A stretch of DNA of 64,000 bases. It comes from an uncultured Marinobacter sp. (lineage in GTDB: Bacteria > Pseudomonadota > Gammaproteobacteria > Pseudomonadales > Oleiphilaceae). Below, piece by piece: positions 27,694 to 38,633 of this stretch; the first letter of the stretch is position 1; the number at the start of each line of letters is the position of its first letter. The stretch covers positions 1-64,000 of the forward strand of contig NZ_CAMYMK010000008.1 of assembly GCF_947259545.1 (NCBI RefSeq), given 5' to 3'. Both the position numbers and the translations under genes were made by a program. Below the pieces are notes generated by a model. That model was not told the DNA's origin. It did not search any database and saw only the letters and a list, made by a program, of their open reading frames with translations.

Positions 27694-28892
27694 TGCAGGC
27701 CAATCTCACACTCCCGAACCGGCAGCAAGTGCTCAGCGATCTGCAGCCACTGCCTTTGTTGATCATCAGCTCGGTGTCCTTGCTGGTGATGGGTGTGGTT
27801 ATGATTTCCTCGGCCTCCATGGATATGGCCGCGGAAACGGTTGGTAACAGCTACCACTATGTTATCCGGCAACTGATTTTTGCCGGAATCGGATGTTTTC
27901 TGGCGCTGGTGGCGGTGAATGTGCCGGTTTCCTGGTGGGAGCGAAGCGGATGGTTGCTGCTGGGTGTGGGTTTGCTGGTGCTGATACTGGTATTGACTCC
28001 GCTGGGGCGAACCGTCAATGGCTCCACTCGATGGATTCCATTCGGGCTGTTCAATGTTCAGGTATCGGAAGTCGCCAAGTTATGTCTGATTGCGTACCTG
28101 GCTGGGTACGTGGTTCGTCGTCGTGAGGAGCTTCTCAACACCTGGCCAGGATTTCTCAAGCCGCTGGTCGTGCTCGGGTTTGCCTCCATGCTACTGGTGA
28201 TCCAGCCGGATTTCGGGGCGACCGTGGTGCTGGTGACCGCAGCCGCAGGGATGATTTTCCTGAGTGGTGTCAGGCTGACCCGGTTCATGCCACTGATCGG
28301 GATTCTGGTAGGGCTGGGCATCTTACTGGTTGCAACGCAGCCATACCGACTCAAGCGGGTTGTCAGTTATCTCGATCCCTGGAAAGACCAGTTCGACAGT
28401 GGCTATCAGCTCACCCAGTCCTTGATTGCGTTTGGGCGCGGTGAGTGGGCCGGTGTCGGGTTGGGGAACTCGATACAAAAACTGTTCTATCTGCCCGAGG
28501 CTCACACTGACTTTATTTTCGCCATTATTGCCGAGGAGTTCGGTCTGCTGGGTTCGCTGATTGTACTGTCGCTGTTTGCGGTACTGGTGATCAGCGGCTT
28601 TGTGATCGCTCGTCGCGCTGAACTGGCCAACATGCCGTTTGCTGCCTGCTTTTCGTATGGCATCACATTGCTGATTGGCCTGCAGGCTGGGATCAACATG
28701 GCCGTCAGCACCGGGTTGCTCCCGACCAAGGGGCTGACCTTGCCCCTGGTCAGTTACGGCGGGTCGAGCCTGATGATTACCTGCATTTCTCTGGGCGTCC
28801 TGGCTCGGGTGGAAATGGAACGCCTGGACCGGGAGCGGTTGGCGCAGGAGAAAACCGGGAAACGGGTCAGAGGAGGCGCTGTGTATGAGTGA
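27693..28892 (+). CDS. ftsW: Septal peptidoglycan polymerase FtsW
   Basis: A SEDS-family glycosyltransferase of about 399 residues with ten predicted transmembrane helices; it polymerises septal glycan strands in complex with FtsI. Family motifs are present: GRTVNGSTRWIPFGLFNVQVSE, LLVIQPDFGATVV, LPEAHTDFIFAIIAEEFG and LPLVSYGGSSLM. Either the GTG at 27690 or the adjacent ATG at 27693 could start it; the ATG has GGAGG at better spacing. Confidence 0.97.
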   Translation: MQANLTLPNRQQVLSDLQPLPLLIISSVSLLVMGVVMISSASMDMAAETVGNSYHYVIRQLIFAGIGCFLALVAVNVPVSWWERSGWLLLGVGLLVLILVLTPLGRTVNGSTRWIPFGLFNVQVSEVAKLCLIAYLAGYVVRRREELLNTWPGFLKPLVVLGFASMLLVIQPDFGATVVLVTAAAGMIFLSGVRLTRFMPLIGILVGLGILLVATQPYRLKRVVSYLDPWKDQFDSGYQLTQSLIAFGRGEWAGVGLGNSIQKLFYLPEAHTDFIFAIIAEEFGLLGSLIVLSLFAVLVISGFVIARRAELANMPFAACFSYGITLLIGLQAGINMAVSTGLLPTKGLTLPLVSYGGSSLMITCISLGVLARVEMERLDRERLAQEKTGKRVRGGAVYE

Positions 28893-29970
28893 CAAGCGTC
28901 GTTTCCTGATGATGGCTGGCGGTACCGGTGGGCACGTGTTCCCGGCCCTGGCGACCGCACGTAGCCTGCAGGAGAAGGGCCACGAGGTGTTCTGGCTCGG
29001 CTCTGCTGGCGGCATGGAAGAGCGCCTGATCGGGGAAACGGATATACCGCTGTCTCTTATCCATATCTCCGGGTTGCGGGGTAAAGGCGGGTTGGCCCTG
29101 TTGCTGGCCCCTTTCCGCCTGATGCGGGGCCTCGGTGAGGCTTTCACCGTGGTTCGCAGAATCCGGCCTGACTGTGTGGTGGGCATGGGTGGCTTCGTGA
29201 CCGGCCCGGGTGGTGTTGCCGCCTGGCTGAACCGGATCCCTTTGGTGATACATGAACAGAATGCGGTAGCGGGAATGACCAATCGGCTGCTTGTGCGTTT
29301 TGCGGAAACGGTCCTGGAAGCATTTCCGGACAGCTTTGGCGCCAAGGTTGTAACCCGTTGTACCGGCAACCCGGTACGCCAGGACCTGGCCAAACTGGCC
29401 GTCCCGGAAGAGCGCATGGCAAAGCGGGAAGGACCACTGCATTTGCTGGTCGTTGGCGGCAGCCTGGGGGCCCAGGTATTCAATCAGCAGGTGCCTGAAG
29501 CCCTGGCGAAACTCGAAGAAGCCGACCGGCCTGTGGTGCGGCATCAGTGTGGCGAAAAGCATGTGGATGCTGCCCGTGATGCCTACGAACAACACGGTGT
29601 AGAGGCGTCCGTTGAACCCTTTATCAAAGACATGGCGGAAGCCTATAGCTGGGCCGATCTGGTGTTGTGTCGTTCCGGCGCCCTGACGGTATCCGAGCTT
29701 TGTGTGGCGGGACTGGGGGCGATCCTGGTGCCGTTCCCCCATGCCGTGGATGACCACCAGACCAGGAATGGCCAGCGGATGGTAAACGCCCAGGCTGCGG
29801 TTTTGGTGCCGCAGTCGAAGCTGAATCCCGGATCGCTGGCGGAAACACTGAGGGACCTGGCCAGAGATCGGTCCCGGGTATTGAACATGGCGAAGGCGGC
29901 GAGATCGCTGGCTCGCCCAGATGCAACGGAGAGAGTCGTGAATTATTGTCTGGAGGCCGCCAATGGCTGA
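28885..29970 (+). CDS. murG: Lipid II-forming GlcNAc transferase
   Basis: A 361-residue GT-B glycosyltransferase on the inner face of the membrane that adds GlcNAc to lipid I, making lipid II. The first glycine-rich loop is [14 protein letters not shown], followed by [28 protein letters not shown] and, in the donor-binding half, [31 protein letters not shown]. Its start overlaps the ftsW end and its end overlaps murC. Confidence 0.97.
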   Translation: MSDKRRFLMMAGGTGGHVFPALATARSLQEKGHEVFWLGSAGGMEERLIGETDIPLSLIHISGLRGKGGLALLLAPFRLMRGLGEAFTVVRRIRPDCVVGMGGFVTGPGGVAAWLNRIPLVIHEQNAVAGMTNRLLVRFAETVLEAFPDSFGAKVVTRCTGNPVRQDLAKLAVPEERMAKREGPLHLLVVGGSLGAQVFNQQVPEALAKLEEADRPVVRHQCGEKHVDAARDAYEQHGVEASVEPFIKDMAEAYSWADLVLCRSGALTVSELCVAGLGAILVPFPHAVDDHQTRNGQRMVNAQAAVLVPQSKLNPGSLAETLRDLARDRSRVLNMAKAARSLARPDATERVVNYCLEAANG

Positions 29971-31408
29971 TGCAACCAATCCGCCGCTGGTCTATCAGGT
30001 GCCTGAAATGCGCCGTATTCGCCACATTCACTTTGTGGGAATTGGCGGTGCCGGCATGAGCGGTATTGCCGAGGTTCTCAAGAACCAGGGGTATGACGTC
30101 TCCGGCTCTGATATTCGCGAAGGTGCGGTGACTGATCGCCTCAAGGCCATGGGAGTGGAAGTGCACATCGGCCACCGGGAAGAGAACAGTGCCAAGGCCG
30201 ATGTCGTGGTGGTCTCCACGGCGGTTTCCGGGGATAACCCGGAAGTGGCGTCGGCTCGCAATCGTCGGGTGCCCATTGTTCCCCGGGCGGAGATGCTGGC
30301 GGAAATCATGCGGTATCGCCACGGCATTGCCGTGGCGGGCACCCATGGCAAGACCACCACGACCAGCCTGATCGCGTCAGTGCTGGGTGAAGCCGGGCTC
30401 GACCCTACGTTTGTGATCGGCGGCAAGCTGAACAGTGCCGGAACCAACGCCAAATTGGGTGGATCCCGGTACCTGGTGGCCGAGGCGGATGAGAGCGACG
30501 CTTCGTTCCTTCACCTGACCCCGGTGATTTCGGTGGTGACCAATATCGAAGCCGATCATATGGATACCTATGGCGGTGATGTTGAGCGACTGAAGCAGAC
30601 GTTTGTGGACTTTCTTCACAACCTGCCTTTCTACGGCGTGGCGGTGATGTGCGTGGACGACGGCTACGTGCGTGAAGTGATTCCCCGTATCTCCCGCGCG
30701 ATTATCACCTACGGCATTGATAATCCCGATGCCGATTATCGGGCGGAACAGATCAGCTCCGACGGTCTACGGACGCATTTCCTGGTTCGTCGGCCGGGTG
30801 GACGCAAGGACTTGCAGGTAGAGCTCAAGATGCCGGGGCGTCACAACGTACTCAATGCGTTGGCAGCGATTGCCGTGGCCACCGATGAAGGCGTCGATGA
30901 CGCTGCCATTTGCCGAGGCTTGGCGGGCTTTGCCGGTGTGGGCCGTCGTTTTCAGGTCTATGGCGACTACGAAACGCCCAACGGCACCATCACCCTGGTG
31001 GACGACTATGGTCATCACCCGACTGAAGTGGAAGCGGTCATCCGCGCGGCTCACGATGCCTGGCCGGATCGAAGGCTGGTCATGCTGTATCAGCCCCATC
31101 GTTTTACCCGTACCCGCGACCTGTATGAGGACTTTGTACGGGTGCTCTCGGAAGTGGATGGCCTGTTACTGATGGATGTGTATGCCGCCGGTGAGCCGGC
31201 GATACCGGGTGCCGATGGTCGGGCCCTGTGCCGCAGCATTCGCCAGCGCGGGAATGTGGAGCCGGTGTTTGTGGAAGACAACAGCGAAATTGAACAGTTG
31301 CTGGCCAATACCCTGCGGGATGGTGATCTGCTGATCACCCAGGGCGCAGGGGATATTGGCGGCGTTGCTGCACGCCTGGCGGCGGCAGGAGTGATTGCCA
31401 GTGAGTGA
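29963..31408 (+). CDS. murC: UDP-MurNAc:L-alanine ligase
   Basis: A 481-residue Mur ligase starting the stem peptide. Motifs are [17 protein letters not shown], the P-loop [37 protein letters not shown] and [10 protein letters not shown]. It overlaps murG by eight bases and ddl by eight bases. Confidence 0.97.
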   Translation: MADATNPPLVYQVPEMRRIRHIHFVGIGGAGMSGIAEVLKNQGYDVSGSDIREGAVTDRLKAMGVEVHIGHREENSAKADVVVVSTAVSGDNPEVASARNRRVPIVPRAEMLAEIMRYRHGIAVAGTHGKTTTTSLIASVLGEAGLDPTFVIGGKLNSAGTNAKLGGSRYLVAEADESDASFLHLTPVISVVTNIEADHMDTYGGDVERLKQTFVDFLHNLPFYGVAVMCVDDGYVREVIPRISRAIITYGIDNPDADYRAEQISSDGLRTHFLVRRPGGRKDLQVELKMPGRHNVLNALAAIAVATDEGVDDAAICRGLAGFAGVGRRFQVYGDYETPNGTITLVDDYGHHPTEVEAVIRAAHDAWPDRRLVMLYQPHRFTRTRDLYEDFVRVLSEVDGLLLMDVYAAGEPAIPGADGRALCRSIRQRGNVEPVFVEDNSEIEQLLANTLRDGDLLITQGAGDIGGVAARLAAAGVIASE

Positions 31409-32375
31409 TGCAAAGCGCATGGATACACAGGGTTATCAGGCGACACCGGAGACCGTCCGGGCGCTCGGTCGCGTGGCTGTGTTCATGGGTGGTGATTCGG
31501 CAGAGCGTGAGGTCTCCCTGAAGAGCGGTCACGCGGTGTTGGCAGCGTTGCAGTCCGCAGGTGTGGACGCCTATGGCGTGGATGTCCAGGGCTGCCTGCT
31601 GCGGACAGTGGATAACCCGGAATTTGACCGGGTGTTTATCGCACTTCATGGCCGTGGAGGCGAGGACGGAACGCTGCAGGCCATCCTGTCCCAGGCCGGG
31701 ATTCCGTACACCGGCAGTGAAATGCTCGCGTCCGCACTCGCCATGGACAAGCTGCGAACCAAGTACGTTTTTGAAGGCTGTGGTCTGCCCACGCCCCGTT
31801 TCCGGGCTATGGGCGCCGTGAGTGAGGCGGATGATATCCTCCGCGACCTGTCACTGCCGCTGAGTGTGAAGCCTTCCCGTGAGGGATCGAGTATCGGTAT
31901 TCGCAAGGTGACCAGCCGCGAAGAGCTCGTTGAGGCCTACCAGGAAGCTTGCGCTCTGGATTCGCTGGTGTTGGTGGAGGAGTGGATCGAGGGCCCGGAA
32001 TTCACCGTCAGCCTGCTTCAGGATCAGGCGTTGCCGGCTATCGGGCTGAGCACTGACCACGTGTTTTACGACTACGAGGCGAAGTACCTCGCAGATGACA
32101 CCAACTACCGCATTCCGTGCGGGCTGGATCCGGATACGGAACTGGAATTGCAGCACCTGGCTCTGGACGCCTTCCGGGTTATTGGCTGCCGCACCTGGGG
32201 ACGGGTGGACATCATGCAGGATCGTGATGGCGGTTTCTGGTTGCTGGAAGTGAATACCGTTCCGGGGATGACGGACCACAGCCTGGTGCCAATGGCTGCA
32301 AGGGCAGCGGGCATCAGCTTTGAAGAACTGGTTGTGCGGATTCTCAAGGACACTCTGGAGGATGGCCATGCTTGA
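31401..32375 (+). CDS. ddl: D-alanine:D-alanine ligase
   Basis: An ATP-grasp ligase of about 324 residues that makes the D-Ala-D-Ala dipeptide used by MurF. The N-terminal [19 protein letters not shown], the [14 protein letters not shown] loop and the metal site [18 protein letters not shown] are clear. Three starts are possible (TTG 31395, GTG 31401, ATG 31419); GTG 31401 has AGGAG nine bases upstream and overlaps the murC stop. Confidence 0.96.
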   Translation: MSDAKRMDTQGYQATPETVRALGRVAVFMGGDSAEREVSLKSGHAVLAALQSAGVDAYGVDVQGCLLRTVDNPEFDRVFIALHGRGGEDGTLQAILSQAGIPYTGSEMLASALAMDKLRTKYVFEGCGLPTPRFRAMGAVSEADDILRDLSLPLSVKPSREGSSIGIRKVTSREELVEAYQEACALDSLVLVEEWIEGPEFTVSLLQDQALPAIGLSTDHVFYDYEAKYLADDTNYRIPCGLDPDTELELQHLALDAFRVIGCRTWGRVDIMQDRDGGFWLLEVNTVPGMTDHSLVPMAARAAGISFEELVVRILKDTLEDGHA

Positions 32376-33210
32376 CAACCTTCTGATCCGGACCCGGGCG
32401 GTACCGCCTGAGCCTCCTCGTCGGCGCGGGGCAACGACCCTTGGGCCAGAGCGGCAGCGGTTCGGATTGTTGAAGGCTGTGCTGGCGGCCGTGCCCTGGC
32501 TGCAGGTTGGCATGGGGGCCGCCATTGTGCTGGCGGCGGCGATGGTGCCCTGGGGGACCAGTCAGGTGTTGAGCGCCATGGATCGTCAGATCCTGGCGAT
32601 TGATGTCACCGGCAACCTGGTGGGTGAGAGTCGCACGGACCTTGAGCGCAAGGCAGGTGACTGGATCGGGAAGAGTTTTTTTGCCACCGATCTGTCTGAG
32701 ATCAAGAGCGAACTGGAGCTGCGGCCCTGGGTAGAATCGGCGGCGGTTCGGCGAGTCTGGCCGGATCGACTGGAGATTGAGATTCGCGAGAAGAAACCGC
32801 TGGCTTACTGGAACAGTGATCGCCTGGTGAGTCGGACCGGAGAGCTTTTTTCTCCGGATAACCCGGAAGTGGCAGGTCGTCTGCCAAGGCTTGCGGGGCC
32901 TGATGAGCGGGTCAGGGATGTCATTCGTATGGCCCGCACCATGAGCGACACACTGGCAGGGCGCGGGCTTGGCTTTGCCGGTCTGACCCTGGAGCAACGG
33001 GGAGCCTGGACCCTCAGTCTGGCAAACGGCATCGAGGTCGTGCTGGGGCGTGATCAGGTGGAGGAACGCTTTGCGCGTTTCCTAACGGTGTATGAAAACC
33101 GGCTGATATCCCGTGCAGACGAGGTCAGTCGGGTGGATGCCCGCTACACCAATGGTGTGGCGGTTAAGTGGAAGTCGGAAAAGATCGCCGGCTCCGGAAC
33201 GAAATCATAG
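32368..33210 (+). CDS. ftsQ: Cell division protein FtsQ
   Basis: A bitopic division protein of 280 residues that recruits FtsL and FtsB. A basic, proline-rich cytoplasmic tail precedes one helix (about 45-66). A periplasmic POTRA domain follows (ILAIDVTGNLVGESRTDLERKAG, LRPWVESAAVRRVWPDRLEIEIREKKPLAYW) and then the FtsQ beta domain. GGAGG at 32357-32361 fixes the ATG at 32368 rather than 32362. It overlaps ddl by eight bases. Confidence 0.94.
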   Translation: MLDNLLIRTRAVPPEPPRRRGATTLGPERQRFGLLKAVLAAVPWLQVGMGAAIVLAAAMVPWGTSQVLSAMDRQILAIDVTGNLVGESRTDLERKAGDWIGKSFFATDLSEIKSELELRPWVESAAVRRVWPDRLEIEIREKKPLAYWNSDRLVSRTGELFSPDNPEVAGRLPRLAGPDERVRDVIRMARTMSDTLAGRGLGFAGLTLEQRGAWTLSLANGIEVVLGRDQVEERFARFLTVYENRLISRADEVSRVDARYTNGVAVKWKSEKIAGSGTKS

Positions 33211-33246
33211 CAACGTCAAATACAGACCTACGGTTTGGTGGAATAC

Positions 33247-34482
33247 ATGTCATCGGTTGAAACGGAAAACATGATTGTCGGCCTCGATATCGGAACCTCG
33301 AAGGTGGTTGCGATTGTCGGCAAGCGCAAGATGGACGGGACCATTGAGGTGGTAGGCATTGGCTCGCACCCGTCACGGGGGCTGAAGCGTGGTGTGGTGG
33401 TGAATATCGAAACCACCGTGCAGGCCATCCAGCGCGCTGTGGAAGAGGCCGAGCTCATGGCGGGGTGCCGGATTCATTCGGTGTACGCCGGCATCGCCGG
33501 TAGCCACATCAAGAGTCTGAACTCTCACGGCATTGTCGCCATCCGGGACCGGGAAGTGACCCAGGCGGACATTGACCGGGTGATTGACGCTGCGCAGGCG
33601 GTGGCCATTCCGGCGGACCAGAAGATTCTCCACATCCTGCCACAGGAATTTGTCATCGACAGTCAGGAAGGCATCAAGGAGCCCATGGGGATGTCCGGGG
33701 TGCGCCTGGAAGCCAAGGTGCACCTGGTGACCTGTGCGGTGAACGCTGCCCAGAACATCGAGAAATGTGTGAAACGCTGCGGTCTGGAAGTGGATGACAT
33801 CATTCTGGAGCAGCTGGCGTCGAGCCACGCGATTCTGACCGAAGACGAAAAAGAACTGGGCGTGTGTGTGGTCGATATTGGTGGCGGCACCACGGACATC
33901 GCCGTGTTCACTGGCGGCGCGATTCGTCACACCGCGGTGATTCCCATCGCCGGCGATCAGGTCACCAATGACATTGCCATGGCCCTGCGCACCCCCACGC
34001 AGAATGCCGAAGAGATCAAGATCAAATATGCCTGCGCGCTGACCCAGCTGGCCGGCGCGGATGAAACCATCAAAGTGCCCAGCGTGGGAGACCGTGCACC
34101 GCGGGATCTATCGCGCCAGGCGCTGGCCGAGGTGGTGGAGCCTCGTTACGAGGAGCTGTTCACACTCGTGCAGTCGGAGCTTCGCCGGTCAGGATTTGAG
34201 GACCTGATTCCCGCAGGCATCGTGATTACAGGCGGTTCCTCCACCATGGAAGGGGTGGTGGAGCTGGCTGAAGAAATCTTCCACATGCCGGTAAGGCTGG
34301 CCTGTCCGCAGGCAGTCTCCGGTATGACGGAGGTAGTCAACAATCCGATCTACGCCACCGGCGTGGGGTTGTTGATTCATGGTTTCCGCCAGATGGATCT
34401 GGGGCGGACGCCCGTGCTCAAGGGTGAAGACGCACCCTCGCTGTTTGAGCGCATGAAGGCCTGGTTTACCGGTCATTTCTGA
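33247..34482 (+). CDS. ftsA: Cell division protein FtsA
   Basis: An actin-like ATPase of 411 residues that tethers FtsZ filaments to the membrane. It shows the phosphate-1 motif VGLDIGTSKVVAIVG, phosphate-2 VVDIGGGTTDIAVF and the adenosine motif GIVITGGSSTMEGVVELAEE. The C terminus SLFERMKAWFTGHF is an amphipathic membrane-targeting helix. The ATG at 33247 gives the family N terminus. Confidence 0.97.
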   Translation: MSSVETENMIVGLDIGTSKVVAIVGKRKMDGTIEVVGIGSHPSRGLKRGVVVNIETTVQAIQRAVEEAELMAGCRIHSVYAGIAGSHIKSLNSHGIVAIRDREVTQADIDRVIDAAQAVAIPADQKILHILPQEFVIDSQEGIKEPMGMSGVRLEAKVHLVTCAVNAAQNIEKCVKRCGLEVDDIILEQLASSHAILTEDEKELGVCVVDIGGGTTDIAVFTGGAIRHTAVIPIAGDQVTNDIAMALRTPTQNAEEIKIKYACALTQLAGADETIKVPSVGDRAPRDLSRQALAEVVEPRYEELFTLVQSELRRSGFEDLIPAGIVITGGSSTMEGVVELAEEIFHMPVRLACPQAVSGMTEVVNNPIYATGVGLLIHGFRQMDLGRTPVLKGEDAPSLFERMKAWFTGHF

Positions 34483-34578
34483 CGGTCCCGGGTTAGCAGT
34501 AAAACGAAGGTATCTCGAAAACACAATCTCGAACAAACAGCCTGGAAAAGGCTGAAAACAGCACGAAGGAGTAGGGGA

Positions 34579-35736
34579 ATGTTTGAACTCGTCGATAATG
34601 TCCAGCAAAACGCTGTCATTAAAGTAGTAGGTGTAGGTGGAGGCGGCGGCAACGCTGTGCGCCACATGCTTAACAGTGACATTGAAGGTGTGGAATTTAT
34701 CTGCGCCAACACTGATGCACAGGCCCTGACCGACATGGATGCCCGCCAGATCATCCAGCTTGGTGGCAACATCACCAAAGGTCTGGGCGCCGGAGCCAAT
34801 CCGGAAGTGGGTCGTCAGTCGGCCCTGGAAGACCGTGACCGTGTGGCGGAAGCCATCAAGGGTGCCGATATGGTCTTTATCACTGCCGGCATGGGCGGTG
34901 GTACCGGCACGGGTGCCGCGCCGGTCGTTGCAGAGGTCGCCCGTGAGTTGGGTATCCTGACCGTGGCCGTGGTCACCAAGCCATTCCAGTTTGAGGGTGG
35001 CAAGCGAATGAGTGTCGCTGAATCCGGCCTGAAAGAGCTGGAGGAGAGCGTTGACTCCCTGATCACCATCCCCAACGAGAAACTGCTGGCGGTCATGGGC
35101 AAGAAAACCAGCCTGCTGGACGCGTTTGCGGCCGCCAACGACGTGCTGCTCGGTGCTGTTCAGGGCATTGCCGACCTGATCACCCGCAACGGCATGATCA
35201 ACGTCGACTTTGCCGACGTCAAAACCGTGATGTCCGAAATGGGTATGGCGATGATGGGTACCGCCCGTGCCACCGGTGAAAACCGTGCCCGCGAAGCGGC
35301 CGAAGCCGCAATCCGCAGCCCGTTGCTGGAAGATATCAATCTGCAGGGCGCCAAGGGTATCCTGGTCAATATCACCGCCGGTATGGATCTCAACCTGGGC
35401 GAGTTCTCCGAGGTTGGCGACATTGTGCGTGAATTCGCATCGGATTCCGCCACTGTTGTTGTAGGCACGGTGATTGATCCGGAAATGACCGACGAACTGA
35501 AGGTTACTGTGGTTGCGACTGGCCTCGGCGGTGACCGTGAGAAGCCGACCAAGGTGGTGGACAACACCCGCACTCTGGACGGCACAACGGATTACAATCA
35601 GTTGGATAGGCCTGCAGTGCTGCGCCGCCGCGCGGTTGCTCATGGTAATGTAGCGATTGACCAGAGCAAAGAAAGCGAAGAGCAGGGTGTCGACTATCTC
35701 GATATTCCCGCATTCCTTCGCCGTCAGGCTGACTGA
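34579..35736 (+). CDS. ftsZ: Cell division protein FtsZ
   Basis: The tubulin-like GTPase of the division ring, 385 residues. The tubulin signature [14 protein letters not shown], the T7 loop region [20 protein letters not shown] and the C-terminal conserved peptide [14 protein letters not shown], which binds FtsA and ZipA, are all intact. The start is preceded by GGAGTAGGGG. A 96-base gap after ftsA holds a small hairpin (AGCCT/AGGCT) but no terminator. Confidence 0.98.
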   Translation: MFELVDNVQQNAVIKVVGVGGGGGNAVRHMLNSDIEGVEFICANTDAQALTDMDARQIIQLGGNITKGLGAGANPEVGRQSALEDRDRVAEAIKGADMVFITAGMGGGTGTGAAPVVAEVARELGILTVAVVTKPFQFEGGKRMSVAESGLKELEESVDSLITIPNEKLLAVMGKKTSLLDAFAAANDVLLGAVQGIADLITRNGMINVDFADVKTVMSEMGMAMMGTARATGENRAREAAEAAIRSPLLEDINLQGAKGILVNITAGMDLNLGEFSEVGDIVREFASDSATVVVGTVIDPEMTDELKVTVVATGLGGDREKPTKVVDNTRTLDGTTDYNQLDRPAVLRRRAVAHGNVAIDQSKESEEQGVDYLDIPAFLRRQAD

Positions 35737-35932
35737 TAATCTGTTGCAATTAACAGGTGGAGATGCAACCCGTTGCGCCGCCTGACGCGTACTGTTTGCC
35801 GGTCCGGCCAGGGTGCTGGATGACAATTCGGTAATCCCGGGTTGGTTAAATGGTATTCAGTCTTGTTTTCTGGTATCTTCCGGGCAGAATTTTGCCCAGA
35901 ATACCGCAAACTTGTGACGGAACTATGTACCG

Positions 35933-36850
35933 ATGATCAGACAACGGACACTTAAAAACACCATCCGTGCCACCGGTGTTGGCTTGCATTCGGGTGAGAA
36001 GGTTTATCTGACCCTGAAGCCTGCACCTGTGGATTCAGGGATCATTTTCCGCCGTACCGACCTTGACCCGATGGTCGAGATCCGAGCGTGTGCGGAGAAT
36101 GTGGGTGAGACCATGCTGTCCACGACGCTGGTAAAAGACGGTGTCCGTGTGGCAACAGTAGAGCATCTGCTGTCAGCCATGGCTGGTCTCGGAATTGATA
36201 ACTGCTTTGTGGAGCTCAGCGCTGCCGAGGTGCCCATCATGGACGGCTCTGCCGGTCCTTTTGTGTTCCTTCTGCAGTCTGCCGGTATTGCCGAGCAGGA
36301 AGCCGCCAAGCGTTTTATCCGCATCAAGCGCGAAGTGACCATTGAAGAGGATGACAAGAAGGCGACCTTCCTGCCGTTCGAAGGCTTCAAGGTCAGCTTC
36401 GGGATCGACTTCGATCACCCTGTCTTCAAGGGGCGTGCCCAGACCGCTACTGTCGACTTCTCCAGCACGTCTTTCGTGAAGGAGGTCAGTCGCGCCCGCA
36501 CTTTCGGTTTCATGCGTGATATCGAAAAACTGCGTGCGATGAATCTGGCACTGGGTGGCAGTGTGGATAACGCCATCGTGGTTGATGACTACAAGATTCT
36601 TAACGAGGACGGTCTTCGTTACGATGATGAGTTCGTCAAGCACAAGGTCCTGGACGCTATTGGTGACCTGTACCTGCTGGGCAACAGCCTGATCGGTGAG
36701 TTCCGTGGCATCAAGTCCGGTCACGATCTGAATAACAAGCTGCTGCGCAAGCTCAGGGCGGAAGAAGATGCGTGGGAAGTGGTGACCTTTGACGACGAGG
36801 CCACTGCCCCGATTTCTTACATGAAACCTGTGCTGGCGGCCCAGGCTTAA
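35933..36850 (+). CDS. lpxC: UDP-3-O-acyl-N-acetylglucosamine deacetylase
   Basis: A zinc amidase of 305 residues catalysing the committed step of lipid A synthesis. The zinc ligands lie in [11 protein letters not shown] and [14 protein letters not shown]; further motifs are [10 protein letters not shown] near the N terminus and [13 protein letters not shown]. The long C terminus ends in ALKP-less MKPVLAAQA; in enterobacteria this tail is the FtsH degradation signal. It lies 196 bases after ftsZ, the usual end of the dcw cluster. Confidence 0.97.
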   Translation: MIRQRTLKNTIRATGVGLHSGEKVYLTLKPAPVDSGIIFRRTDLDPMVEIRACAENVGETMLSTTLVKDGVRVATVEHLLSAMAGLGIDNCFVELSAAEVPIMDGSAGPFVFLLQSAGIAEQEAAKRFIRIKREVTIEEDDKKATFLPFEGFKVSFGIDFDHPVFKGRAQTATVDFSSTSFVKEVSRARTFGFMRDIEKLRAMNLALGGSVDNAIVVDDYKILNEDGLRYDDEFVKHKVLDAIGDLYLLGNSLIGEFRGIKSGHDLNNKLLRKLRAEEDAWEVVTFDDEATAPISYMKPVLAAQA

Positions 36851-36865
36851 AGCGGGACGCTTTAA
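36847..36865. terminator. Shared hairpin spanning the lpxC and dciA stop codons
   Basis: TTAAAGCG-GGA-CGCTTTAA forms an eight-base-pair stem that contains the stop codon of lpxC on one side and that of the convergent dciA on the other. T runs are weak, so its strength as a terminator is uncertain. Confidence 0.5.
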
Positions 36866-37308
36866 TCCCGGACGTGGCTTGCGAGTTTTTCGAGAACCTC
36901 GCGTAATTGTTTGTCCTTCGTGTGCCCGGCTTCTTCTTTAAGGAGTCGGGCATTTTCTTTGCTGAGAGGCGTTTTCTCCACTTTTGGTTTTTCGTGGAAG
37001 CGTGGTGGCGCAACCTTCACCTTCAGTTTCCAGACAAAACGGAAAAGCTCTTCCTTTCTCAGGTTCTCCATAATTTCGTGTTGGCGAAAACGGATCTGAC
37101 TTGCTGTTCCGGCAGTTTCTGCCGACAGCACAAGCTCACCTTCCTGGCAGCTGACGAAGCGTGTGCCGGTCGCCAGATGCCTGGGTAGCGTCGCCAATAC
37201 CACAGCTTCTGCTTGCTGATGCAGTTCGGCTTTGTTCATCAGTTCGCGAAGTACGGGGGCCCGACGGAAGGTGTTCGGGGTGATTCTGGTCTCGGATTGC
37301 TTTTTCAT
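36862..37308 (-). CDS. dciA: DciA family protein (DUF721), predicted replicative helicase loader
   Basis: A 148-residue protein of the DUF721 family. DciA is the ancestral bacterial loader of DnaB helicase in species lacking DnaC or DnaI. The KH-like N-terminal domain is visible in NKAELHQQAEAVVLATLPRHLA, VSCQEGELVLSAETAGTASQIRFRQHEI and WKLKVKVAP. A charged, probably disordered C-terminal tail (from about 95) follows. The location between lpxC and secA matches Pseudomonas aeruginosa. The ATG at 37308 is chosen; 17 upstream codons are unlike the family. Confidence 0.82.
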   Translation of the reverse strand: MKKQSETRITPNTFRRAPVLRELMNKAELHQQAEAVVLATLPRHLATGTRFVSCQEGELVLSAETAGTASQIRFRQHEIMENLRKEELFRFVWKLKVKVAPPRFHEKPKVEKTPLSKENARLLKEEAGHTKDKQLREVLEKLASHVRD

Positions 37309-37538
37309 TGTCGCAGTTTTTCTCGACGACTCCGGTTGCGATTGGTTACACTTCGGCACAGATTGGAAGCAGTGCCTGTATTACACTCCTTTTACATTGT
37401 CTCAAGTGTATATGTCTACGGGCGGCTGCGAGTATTTGAGCGCGTAGTTGTTGCTAAGGATAGCAGTCCCGGCTAGAAAGCCTGAGGCGCAACACTACAG
37501 GACCAGGTTGCGGCTCTTCTATGAAACCAGAAGACGAT

Positions 37539-38477
37539 ATGAATATAATTTTCGTTGGCAAGCACCACGGAAGATCAAGGGTGGTCGCAGTGAATGCCCC
37601 GGTTGCTGCCGGTCTGGTGTTGGTCATTTTTGCATTGTTGGCATTGGCAGGCTGGTCCGGTTACCGGGTCGCTGTCACTCAGGCAGAAGCGGCAAAGCCT
37701 TCACCTTCGGAGTTGGTGGTTGAGTGGAAAACCAAGCTCCAGCACCAGAAATCCGAACTTGCCCAGATAGAGCACAATGTTCAGCAGCAGATTGATGCGC
37801 TGACCTTGCGGCTGGGTGAAATGCAGGGTCGTTTGCTACGGCTGGATGCCCTGGGGCAGCGATTCGTGGAGTCCGGCCTGGTGGCCAGCGATGAGTTTGA
37901 TTTCGGTCAGCCGGCCGCGGTGGGTGGTCCGGAAAACGAGGGGCTTTCCGGCGATTCCTTTACCGCTCCGGAGCTCACGAGCATGATAGATCAGCTCTCG
38001 CGCCTTATTGATGACCGGGAGCAGCAGCTTCGTTTGCTGGATGAGGTGACTTCCCGCAAAAAGCTCGAGGATGAGCTGTTTGTTGAGGGACGTCCGATCA
38101 CCTGGGGCTGGTTGTCGTCCCGCTATGGGTACCGTTCGGATCCCTTTACCGGTAAGCGCACCTGGCATTCCGGCGTTGATCTGGCCGGCAAAGACGGCAG
38201 CGATATTATCGCGGTCGCAGGTGGCGTGGTGACATACGCCGACAAGCGTTATGGCTACGGCAACCTGGTAGAGGTGGACCACGGCGACGGACTGGTTACC
38301 CGTTATGCCCACGCCAAGTCCATCAAGGTTGATGTGGGTGATGTGGTACAGAAGGGGCAGGTTGTTGCGTTGATGGGTAGCACAGGCCGCTCTACCGGTC
38401 CTCACGTACACTTTGAAGTTATCCGTAACGGTAAATCCGAAAACCCGGAAACCTACATTCAGCGCGCCAGCCGCTGA
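37539..38477 (+). CDS. M23 family metallopeptidase, membrane anchored
   Basis: A 312-residue periplasmic protein with one N-terminal helix (about 21-42), a coiled-coil region (about 60-105 and 150-180) and a C-terminal LytM/M23 domain from about 195. The zinc ligands are in RTWHSGVDLAG (HxxxD) and GPHVHFEVIRNG (HxH), so it should be an active D,D-endopeptidase rather than a degenerate EnvC-type activator. It occupies the place where enterobacteria have secM, between lpxC and secA. An ATG at 37521 would add six residues. Confidence 0.88.
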   Translation: MNIIFVGKHHGRSRVVAVNAPVAAGLVLVIFALLALAGWSGYRVAVTQAEAAKPSPSELVVEWKTKLQHQKSELAQIEHNVQQQIDALTLRLGEMQGRLLRLDALGQRFVESGLVASDEFDFGQPAAVGGPENEGLSGDSFTAPELTSMIDQLSRLIDDREQQLRLLDEVTSRKKLEDELFVEGRPITWGWLSSRYGYRSDPFTGKRTWHSGVDLAGKDGSDIIAVAGGVVTYADKRYGYGNLVEVDHGDGLVTRYAHAKSIKVDVGDVVQKGQVVALMGSTGRSTGPHVHFEVIRNGKSENPETYIQRASR

Positions 38478-38486
38478 TTCTTTACG

Positions 38487-38515
38487 ACGGGGTCTGTCTT
38501 TGGCCCCGTGTCTTT
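38487..38515 (+). terminator. Weak terminator after the M23 peptidase gene
   Basis: ACGGGG (38487-38492) pairs with CCCCGT (38504-38509), followed by only a poor T tract (GTCTTTC). Confidence 0.4.
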
Positions 38516-38605
38516 CGCTTTCAGATTCACTTCCGTAATATCAGGGCGCTATCTCCCGGCAGGGGGTATTTCGGCTGCAATTCGTGCCGGTGTGAGCCCT
38601 GCCTT

Positions 38606-38633
38606 TTGTACTGTCGGCAAATAAGGTTAGAAT
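38606..38633 (+). promoter_or_regulatory. secA promoter
   Basis: TTGTAC (38606-38611), a 16-base spacer and TAGAAT (38628-38633) give a start near 38640 and a leader of about 30 bases. No secM-like arrest peptide fits in this leader. Confidence 0.6.

Noticed and set aside
34189-35826. 545-codon open frame antisense to ftsA/ftsZ
   Set aside because: It is a shadow frame over two intact essential genes with no plausible start signal.
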